From positions 186,001-250,000 of the forward strand of contig JABVXV010000046.1 in the NCBI GenBank assembly GCA_013365325.1: a DNA stretch of 64,000 nucleotides, in the 5' to 3' direction. Under the pieces are notes generated by a model that worked only from the letters and a program-made list of their open reading frames with translations, did no database searches and was not told the origin of the DNA. Source of the stretch: Dipetalonema caudispina. Lineage: Eukaryota > Nematoda > Chromadorea > Rhabditida > Onchocercidae. Both the position numbers and the translations under genes were made by a program. Each line of letters opens with the position of its first letter. The first letter of the stretch is position 1. Shown piece by piece: positions 47,301 to 58,024 of this stretch.

Positions 47301-50300
47301 TCAAAGAACTTTTCTTCAACTTTTCAGGTTGCCGTAACATATTCATACAGAACAGGAGAAGACATATAATTAATTAAATATGTTAAGAAAGCGGTAACAT
47401 AACATTTTTCCTGAAGTGATGGTCAAAAAATGACTAAGACACAAAATAATATTGACAAAAAGTAAAACTTATGCTTTCATACCTCAGCTTTCAAAACCCA
47501 GCTCCTCCACATGTTGTCGCCCACTTCTACGGGTTCGACTATGGGCTCCCACACGCAAAACGTTTCATTGTAATATGAAATCTAAAATGTAAGTCAAATA
47601 TAATTATCCGTAACAAAAATCAGTGGGATGAGAATTAAAAAAGACAGAAAATTAACAAAGAAGTATTTGAAATGAAAACTTGTATTAAATGCATGAAGTG
47701 CCAAATTTGCGATGAGTGAACAAAGAATAAAATAAATCGATTAGGTAAATTGAAATGATAAAATTTCCTGGAACTGCACGTCGGCATCAACAGCCAGCAG
47801 GGTACTCCACTGTGATGCAGTGATCATCGTCGAACTTTCCAAAAGTACCATTGGTACCGTTCTGTTGCCCACGCCGACTTCCAAAGTGACTATAAGCGAT
47901 TCCATTGTAATAGTTCCCTATAAAACTTAAGTATCACTTTAAAAAAATTTAAACATTGTAGAAATAAACGCTTTTTACAATAAATTGGAGTTGTTTCGTA
48001 ATATAACTCATAGTCTTCATTTCACTATCTCCTCCTGATTCGTATCTCCTTTTATTTTGATTGTTGAATTTTTCACCATGCATAAGATGTAAAATCAGAA
48101 GAAATCTTGTAGAAAATATCCATATTATTTGCATACATTTGAAGATCTCTTTGGAAGAGTGTATGAGTTACAGTAATAAAAAATACCTGCTGTTCATGAC
48201 TGACAGTCGCAGCAACATCCATTGCATACTCAAAATCTTCTTCTTTTTCCTCCACCACATTGAACCACCAGTGCTTACTCCTGTCGATTTTACGTTTCTC
48301 CCAGTAATTTGGGTATTTTTTAAGCACGGTCTTCCGGGAAGTAAACGAATCTTCCTGGAGAATCTCTACTTCAAAGGAGAGTGAACAGCATATACTACCT
48401 AGCTTCCATTAATTTATTATTTGTCTATAAATTTGCTCCTAATTAAATGTCAAAATTAGAATTACTGGCTATATCCTAAGAATTTTCAGTGTAACTTTAA
48501 ATGAAAAATGGAAATCTTCGAAGAACTCACCCTAACACTGGCTGCTGATAAAAAATTCGAAGAAACAGCACTTAGCAAACGGATCATGGCAGGAGATATT
48601 TTCAGATATAACTGCCCAATATGTACTACAAAATTTTCAGATGATGTTTTTTGTTCCGTCGTTAATTGAACATCAATATCTGTGCGTTTTAGTACCTAAA
48701 ATGTTGGGGAAAGGCAAAAATAGCATTGCTTTTCATTTTAAACATAGTTAAAACTATTCAAAAAGCGAACTGGAAAGGCAATAAGAATAAAGTTTCCAAA
48801 ATTACCTGATAAGGAGCCTGGTCACGCTTCGACTCCAAAGAATAAGTGCTTATAATCTGTAAATTCTTGATACCACCAACCATAACCTGCTTTTCGCCGT
48901 CCTACAAATAATCCCAGAGTTTTCTAGATACTGCACAAAATTTTCGAGAAGACGTTGAAAATAAAAGCTCTCCTATTTCGGATCCAGTCAACATCATGAT
49001 GTTTCTGTTCACTGATTCAGCAAACTTCAAATTCACAACAATCCTTTCCTTAGACTATGAACGGATGATTTTTATGTTAAATGATGGAAATAAAATTTCA
49101 AATGACTTCAGTTGAAAACATGACACGGGTTTGCTTTACCGGTTTTGCTTTGAGATCGGCATTAAACGACAGAATTAGTGCTTGGGAATTCTCAGGACTG
49201 ACAGCATCATCAACCAAGATAATTTCTGCTTCATGCATTGTACAGTTCATTGTTACTGTGCCTATAAATAGTTAGTCAAAACTCTCAACCCTCATTTTAA
49301 AAAGTATAACGAATGATCGTTCCAACTGAAATAGGTCCAATGTAAATAAATAGTCGTGACAATTTATAATATCAGAATTACTACTTAAACTCATCGAACG
49401 ATAAATCATGTTTTCAACTTGCTAGCTAGCAGGTTGCTTGATTTTGTTAACAAATGTACTGATCTTGGAAGAGAGATACAATCTAATGAATTTCCAGAAC
49501 TAATTTTTCGGTGCAGACTAACCTTTCGATGAAATCGCTTCTACTTTTTCCTTATTTTGAGTAATATTTGGAATATTCATTTTTTCAGCCTCTCTTGCTA
49601 ACTCCTCAGATGTTTTTCTTACCGTAAAAAAGTTCATTAGTGCTCCCAGAAATTCTGGGCAAAGACGCAAGAAGAAAGCTGACGATGAGAAGGCAACTGT
49701 AAAATATAAGATTTATTTAACATCGAAGATTACGAAGATAAAAATTCTCAAAGCCTCTCAACTTTAGCTTTACTCTTTCTTCATTTCAAAGCAATAATAA
49801 TTTTTGCAATACCGATAGAAACTGACATGCCGATGGAAACGCCTTCCTTTTCCCCTTCATGTAGTGTCTGCAGTGAGATAAAAATGTACTGAAGTAGTAC
49901 AAAAAGAGCAAAATAGTCCATTTTTAACAGCCTGATATACATATTAAATTAATCAAGATGAAAAATAAAAAACAAACTAACTGATTTTGTCTCCTGTTGC
50001 ATTAGTCTGGTAACGAGCAGCGACAAACTCCTTGTGAATTTTTCCTGTGCTATCAGGCTATAAATTACCAAAACGACATATTCAAATCTTCTCGAAATTT
50101 TTTGTACATTCTGCTCATTATCGATTGTTATGATTGGAGAATGAAAAATGATAGGCAGGTGTGAACATTAAAAAAGCGAATAATCTTGTAAATATGCTTG
50201 ACAGATGAATCAATGGACTTCATTGTTTCATTTGTTTCCCTCAAAAACGCTATAATTTCAACAACTACCAATCTTCCTGCATTTCAAAATAAAGAGCAAC

Positions 50301-53300
50301 ACTTGAAAAGAATACGTTCTAACTGCTCGATTGCGGATTACACTATGTGACACTGCGAAACTTACTTTACCTTTTTATCCAGTAATCGTCGCGTTTTGGT
50401 TTTTTCGTTTCTTTCATCATCCATGACAAATACCTCCAGACTAACAGCAATGTCCAATTCACCATTTTCCGCACTTGAACCACTCAACTTAATTTTTTTT
50501 AATCTCATTGCTGCAAAACCTGCTGTCGTCTTTCGAGCGATTTCACCTTTTGAATTCTCCTAAATGATGATAATAAATCAGTTGATTCCGATTAGCAAAA
50601 ATGAACAGATACTATTTCATTCATTAAATGCATATCTCAGACGAAACTGATTAAATTTATCAACATATTGCCAAAGAAATCTTCAATGAAGCAAAGTTAA
50701 TAACAGAAAAGAAATTTGCTAACGAAATTATTGAAAAAAGAAACCTTCATTATTATTGAAAAAGAAACTATAGCATGCCAAACTACTCTAATTAAAAAGA
50801 AATTTACGTAAGTACAGACCAAATTTGAGGAACCACGATATAAGAGTGCAGCGATTTCATCCAATTTGAAACTAAAAACAAGAGATTTCGCCTTGGAATC
50901 ACTCAATGGACTTCCATCACTTTCTGCTGTAGCTTTTTCATTAGATTCCTGCTTTCTCTCAGTAACATTTCTTTCCCATCGAATTGAAGGATTTACAGAT
51001 GCTGACGGCTCCGATGATAACTTGCTTCCTTCTGCCAAGTTGCCACTAAGTGTTTTCAGGATTGTCGCATAATCTTCTTCTGTCATGCCTATCTACAATT
51101 TAGGGCTATAAAACGGCTGTGATTACACGAAAGCGCCGCCTTCCGCGTCAGGAGAGATAACATGATTCATTTGTAGTAACAAAAGATATAGCTTCTTCGC
51201 CATAAAGCCAGAATTAACCATTAGAAAACTAACATTCCGTTAAAAAACTAGTAACATCGAAAATTTTAAAAAACTCAAGATTACCACTGATAATGATTCT
51301 GATGTCTGGCATCAGTAACGATCCCAAAGATATAAAGTTAAAATAAATTAATAGAGGACATGAATAATTTCGACCCCTTCCAAGTTAGCAAAAAAAAAAT
51401 TTTTTTACCTCAATAATAGGCAAGTGAGCGTCAACGAGCACCTGTGGGGCTGTTTTATACCATTCAAAAGACAAATTCCGGTAAACTAATAGCGAAAAAG
51501 AGATTGGCTTTAAAATTTGGCAGGTGGATAACACTTCTACATCTTCCGAAAGTAGTGATCTGAAATGTAAACCATCAATAATCGAAAGAAAACAAAAGCT
51601 GCAATTCTAACACTTCTAAATACCGTCAAGCACTAAGTACAAGATTTCGACTGCAGCTCATCCTCCTCTAATTTAGGATTTCCAGGAAATTAAAAACCTA
51701 GTTAAATGTCTTTTTGTGCTTACTGTTCTTTCCTTCACCTTTTTCTTGCATCAAAAGGTTCTTGGTTTCCTATTTACTAATGGAAACGCCCTACAATGTA
51801 TCTTCAAGCAGAGGAAAAGAATGCAAACTTACATGCCAAAGCAAACATCAGTTAAATTGATTTGCATCGAATCAATAATTGCTCTTCGTTCATGCTGCGC
51901 CGCTGAGATTGAATTAACAGCAGTAAGCTTACCTGAAAATCTTCTACTTAGGAACATGCACACTGTAAAGTCTTCTAATTAGAGCATGTATTCATTCAAG
52001 TCGAGTTTTCTAAGGGCTAACGTGTGCTCTAAACAAAATTTTGCGCCAGCAAAAATATTACAACAAAATCCCCAACATATTTAGCAGTTACAGTGAACTT
52101 TATCATAACCCTTGGATTCGATACTAAAGCAATAAAATTGAACACAAACGTACCAAAATCAATAAAGAGAGCGTTCAATGACATAGAACTTTTTGGTACC
52201 AAAATTGTTGGTGCTGCAAGTTCAATATCCAAACCAATTCTCAAAGGTGATTCTTCCATAAGATGTTTGATCTTTTGTGCAGCCTGTGTTGCTTTTTCAG
52301 ATGCATATGATTGCGCTTGCGCTGCAACTTGTGCAGCCTCAGCTTGGAATGGAACAGCAAAACGCTAAAAGCGACGTATTAGTAGCAGAATGGAAATCAA
52401 CTACCAAGTCGTGTAATTGAAAAAGCCTCTGGACAATTAAAAATACCGAAAATGATGACATTCAAAAAAGTAGGCGCAATCAGCTGCGTTTTTAAAGAGC
52501 AGTTTTCATTAGACTCTGAATCAAAGATAGAAGTTGCATGTAATAAAGATGCTTTCAAATTAAAACAAGACGCTATACTATCCCCCTAGATTTTTACCCC
52601 AACAGAACTTTATTCAAAGTACGATAGATAACTGACCTTCATTCTCTCAAGCCAAAGAAAAAGAAGCACGAAACGAATACGGGCAAAATGGCCTTTAATA
52701 AAAAAATCGAGGTCAGAGGGCTGCATGTGCTTCTTCTCAGCGTCGGTGCGATTGTACTGTTTGAAAGTAAATGATAACATCTCTTTGTCTTCTTCACAAA
52801 GTGCCAGTAAGTGTTTATGGATTGTTGTTCCAGTCAGGTCTTCCATTGCTATCGTTTTGACTCCACCTTCCATCTCCATTGTTCTCTGCAATTTTTAACG
52901 GTTGCTCTAGGATTATCGGTATATATATATATATATAACTTAACGTTATGGTAAACTAAAATTGGAAAAATTAAATGTCATTACACTTCATCAAAAAAGC
53001 GCTTAACATCACTATCGGGTAAAATGCAATAATTATCTTAAATGTCAATTGAACTATAAGATTTTTTTTGCATAAAAATTCTTTACCGGCTGAAATAAAT
53101 TCTAAAACAAACCACACGCATTGTTACAGCGACTTTCACAACACTGATACTCAGGGCTGTATCCAAGCATTTTGTTGAACCAACATAGACCGATAAAGCA
53201 TCAAAAACAGCATTTACACGCATCTTGATAATGAAATCATTTCGTGTTTGTGCTAACTCTCGCTCTCGCCTTGCGTGACTTAATTTCAATGATTCGGAAG

Positions 53301-56300
53301 CGGAAGGCCTAACCAAGCTGTAAAATATAATTTTCAACAAAAATCAGGTGTCTTCATTGCTCACCAAGTCTGGAATTTTTTGCGGTAGCACACTGTATAA
53401 TTATGATTCATAATTAATCCCACAACCAACACTTATTTTCAGAAATGAAATCAATAGAAAGAGAGTTTTTTCTTACAAAGCCATCAATCAAAATACGATT
53501 TAATATGCCAATGTTTCCAACATTTTTAAATTTTATTGTCACCTAAAATCTTCTAAAATACCAGTAAGTTCATAAAAAAGGAGAAATAGATGATTCGCAA
53601 ACTAGTGATAACCTTTGCTGACTTGAAGATCGCGAAATCAATTTCTTTTCATGGGATATTAGGACATCACCGACAGATATTCCGGCATCACCTTCATCGT
53701 GTATCGGTTTGCCTTGATTTTGCAATTCAGCAATCTTTGCTTGAAGTGTTTCAAAATATTTTTTCAGACTAATTATAGCATCCTTAAATGTAACTGTAAT
53801 TACTTTTAAGTTCAGGGAAACACAACATAATTAACTTCTTTTGGCAATTCTAATCATGACCATCCCATTGTTAATTTTAATTATTGAAAAATTATGGTTA
53901 TATCCATTAAGTCTAAGATTACTATGATAAATCACTATAATAAAAGATAAGTAAACCTGGTGAAGTGATACAATCATTGCTTTGAAAGAAATATCGATCG
54001 CTTGCTCCATCGAATTATACTCGGTTGCGAAGAAAGGACTTTCCTTGTTTGCCTAAAAGTAGAAATTAATTATAAAAATTAAAAAAATAGCAGCTTGTGT
54101 TCCAAAGGAATGAATGTAAAGGATTTAATTCTAGCTGTAAAAAATACAAGCTAATTGATGCCCTGTGATAAAAATTTTATTACATCCTACACAGAAAATA
54201 GCGCTCACATATGCTTTTCTATTTTTATATTAATAGTTTATTCAACGCTATTGTGTTTTGGATGAAAACGATAACAGTTAATAAAAAATTACGGATGTAT
54301 GAAATGCTAACCTGTATGTACTTGAATTGAAGCAAATTTTGATCAGTGTTGTGAGTATTGTCAATAACAAATAACGTATTACGTCCGGGAATCAAACTTT
54401 TATATTGCGGTTGCTCGATTGTTAAATCACCTAAATAAGCCATTGCAACCATATCAAATGTGCGCATCTGCAAACCGCAACCCAAATATTTAATCTGAAC
54501 TGACAAAAATACTGCATCCGGAGTGCCAATGACAATTTGGACCTGTAATACAATATCAGTGAAAAAGGGAATGAAAAATCTCCCGCTTTTTCCAACTTCT
54601 AATATAATTTCCATTAATTTTCCAGATATTTGAATTTCTAGATTACTAACCGAAAAAAGAAAGAGTAGAATAAAGAACGATAAAAGAAATTAGTAATTTC
54701 ATACACCCAAAAGTTGTGAAAATCAATTTAGAAAAAGAAAAGATCCGAACCTGTTTCAATGTGAGATTAACTTCCAGTTGGATTTGCTGCATATCAATCT
54801 TCTTCTCTTCCTGCTTCTCCAAATCATTCTTCCCTACTTTCAGACTTTCATCAGCTTCTGAGATTTCACTGGCTTCCATGATAGCGTGCATTGTTGCTAG
54901 ATCTTTAATTCTTGCCTTCTCAAACTATAAATATTATTTAAAAAACACAACGTTGAAATTCTGATTAGAAGACATGGATTAAAGAAAGCGAACGCAGTAA
55001 CATAAACATCGTTATAACTATTCTTTTGAGCTCACAAATAATTATATAACACGAATTACAGTAAGACGTACCTCAGCTGGAGGAAAAGCTGCACCCAAAG
55101 CGCTGATTTCCTTTTCGGGAGCAGGAGTTGGAATGCTCAATATCACTTTTACGAGTTCCAGTAAACGCTCATCTGAGATCGTTATGATAATATCAGGTAA
55201 TTCACCCATTATCTTTATCCTGAACATGGCTTTATTCAATCTCAAGGAAATGTTAAACTTCTTTTATAAATTTCTGATGGGAGAAAAAACGAAAATTAAT
55301 TATGATTTTGAAACATAACATATATGTTGATTAAACGACAATGCGAGATGAAGAATGTCGTGAATAATTACAGCTATCACACTGTTATATGAAACATCAC
55401 TTTTATCGGAGACGGGTATGTTTCATGATACAGAAGTATAATCTGATGTATATACAGAAATTTACTTAGGTAACTGTAAGTCGTCGATGGATGATTTATG
55501 AAAAGCGACATTCAATCCAGTTCGCTGTAATAAATGAAAACTCGATTTAGGTTCCAACTTCGCATCCATGGCACTTCGATAGCTGTCTGCGAATATCAAC
55601 TGTACATCAGTCAATTTTACAGAAAATTTATCGTATGCACGACTAAGCAACTTTGCTCGACGCTTTGCTCCCTGCAAGTTAACGAATAACCATGCTCAGA
55701 GCTTTGTTTCTTGCACGTTCTGCATCGCGGCAGCAAAAAGGAGAACCTTTTATGACATTCTCCTGAAAGAGCCACCTCTTCTTAAATCTTGCCCTAAAAC
55801 GACTATCCTAGCGCGAAAACAGCAAACTACATTATAAAAAATGCGTGTGGAAATTTAAATTACAATCAAACCTTTAATAATAAGTGTAACAAAATATCAT
55901 TTCATTCCATTAGAAGTAATAAAAATTAAACTACTGCAAAAATACAAATTACGCCCGTCATTCAGTGCAAAAACGGTAGAAAATGAATCGTATTGAAGCA
56001 ATGCAGAAATAATTAAACAATCATGCTCATACCAAACTGATATGAATATAAAACTTACTTCATCACCAAGCAACGATGTTTCCACAACTGAATCATCTTC
56101 CATTGTAGTTATTGTAAGCAAACCAAGATCTGCAATCAAATTTCGTTTTTCCTCACTAAATATACCATTTTCTGAGATGACGATTGTCAGCGGCGCAATT
56201 CGTATGTCAAGCACTAGTTTCGTCCTAGTGTCTACAACGTGAGCCAGTCCTGTAAGCGAACGTGCTTTAACATCTTCGTAACGAGCCATTGCTGCTGCCG

Positions 56301-57980
56301 TTAATCTAAAATCAGCCTCCTTGTTTATGAAGACTAGGCAGGTATTTTTTGAAATATAAAATAGTTGCTTTTCTTAAATAAAAAAACATTTTTAAAATTT
56401 ATTCAAAAAATCATAAATATTATTTACCTAACATATCTCTCGTTTTAGCGTTTTTATCACAAAAAAGATTTAACATGCTTGGGCACAAAAAGAGAGTACA
56501 CACTAATCTTCAGTTATTTTTTCATAATGTACCAAAAAACTTACTGATTTAGTCGCACACTTTCTGGAGGTCTTAATGCTTCGATAGCAGTGTTAATAGC
56601 TGGTGCATGATATTTCATGACCGTTGGTGCTAAAGCGACTTTGATATACTGGTCATATCCAGCTTTAATACGATCCAAAGGATTAGTTTCGACAAGCACT
56701 GTTAACCAGTCAATAGAATCATCCTGTACGAACAAAACCTGTTGTCCACATCCATCCATTGCTACCTTTTTTACACCACTTTTAAAGCTGCAAAATAAAA
56801 CTTCGATAGCTAAATGTGATTGCAAGCACAATTTCAGTTCATTTTTCTTTTATTTCTTCTTTTTGAACAATTTATGATTTCTTATATGATAATTATCTAA
56901 TTATCATATAAGAAACCAGACGGTTCCCAATTTTATAGTAAATTTCATTTCTTCTTTTTCATTAAAATACAATCGATTTACTCACTTGATAGCTTGAGCA
57001 GATGCTCGATGTTCTACTCTGGTAGTAATTATGGAGAACTTCAATGTCAAGGCACCTTCGATTACAACCATAAGTAGGTTCAAATTAGCGATGATAACAT
57101 TTTCTACGAAATGTTTTGGATAATCAGTAGGAGGGGTATTCTCCTAAAAAAAGAAATTTATATGATGCATGTTCTCAATTTTGTACCTTTACTTGACCAT
57201 TACGTCCGAATTATAAATTAAAAAAAGAGTTGCCAACCTGATAATCAATAGCATCAAACAATTTAGCTTTCTCCTCTACAGTCAAAGCTTCCTCAAACTT
57301 AGTCATAATATCACCTGACGACAGTGTTCCCTCTTTTTCCTTCACACTGTCGCCACCACTCCACCTGAAATACACAGAACGTTAAATTTATTCTTCATGC
57401 CGAATACTCAGTTTTTCTTCACTTCGTTCTAAATCAGAACCGGTTATAATATCTAAGCTTTACTGCGAATAAAAAAAGTGAAACAACAATTAAATTCAGG
57501 CGCAGATTTAAAAAAATTCAGATATACATATATATATATATATATTTTACCAGCTTTTAGCCCAGTTTATCCATCCTTGTGGTTGATCTTCCAATCTCTT
57601 CAAGCTTCGCCTATCGATTTCCATATCAGCTTGCTGCCGAGCAATGTTTAAATTGAACACATCAAGATGCTCTTCAGTTTCCTGAAACAAGTTATAGTTC
57701 AAATGCTAGCTAGTATACGCCACTGAAACTGAGAGACAAAGAGTAGCACAATAGATCCAAATCAGGTAAAGCAAAACTAAACTATGATGCAAAACTGATG
57801 CACATCAATTTATTTCAATTTTATATCATTCCAAGAAATAATATGTTTCAGTTCCAAACATCGTAGAAATAAACAAGTGCCAGAGAGCAGTCAAAGAAGT
57901 TTCTTAAGGGTGACTGCTGTTCTTCAAGCTTTCAATACCTCGACCATAAAATCACCCCAACGAATCGACAGTGTTAGAGC

Positions 57981-58024
<44 letters not shown>

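Noticed and set aside
57983..58022. A40 tract as the tail of a processed pseudogene or LINE/SINE insertion
   Set aside because: No retroposed body, target-site duplication or internal promoter boxes next to it, and the flanks read as ordinary intron.
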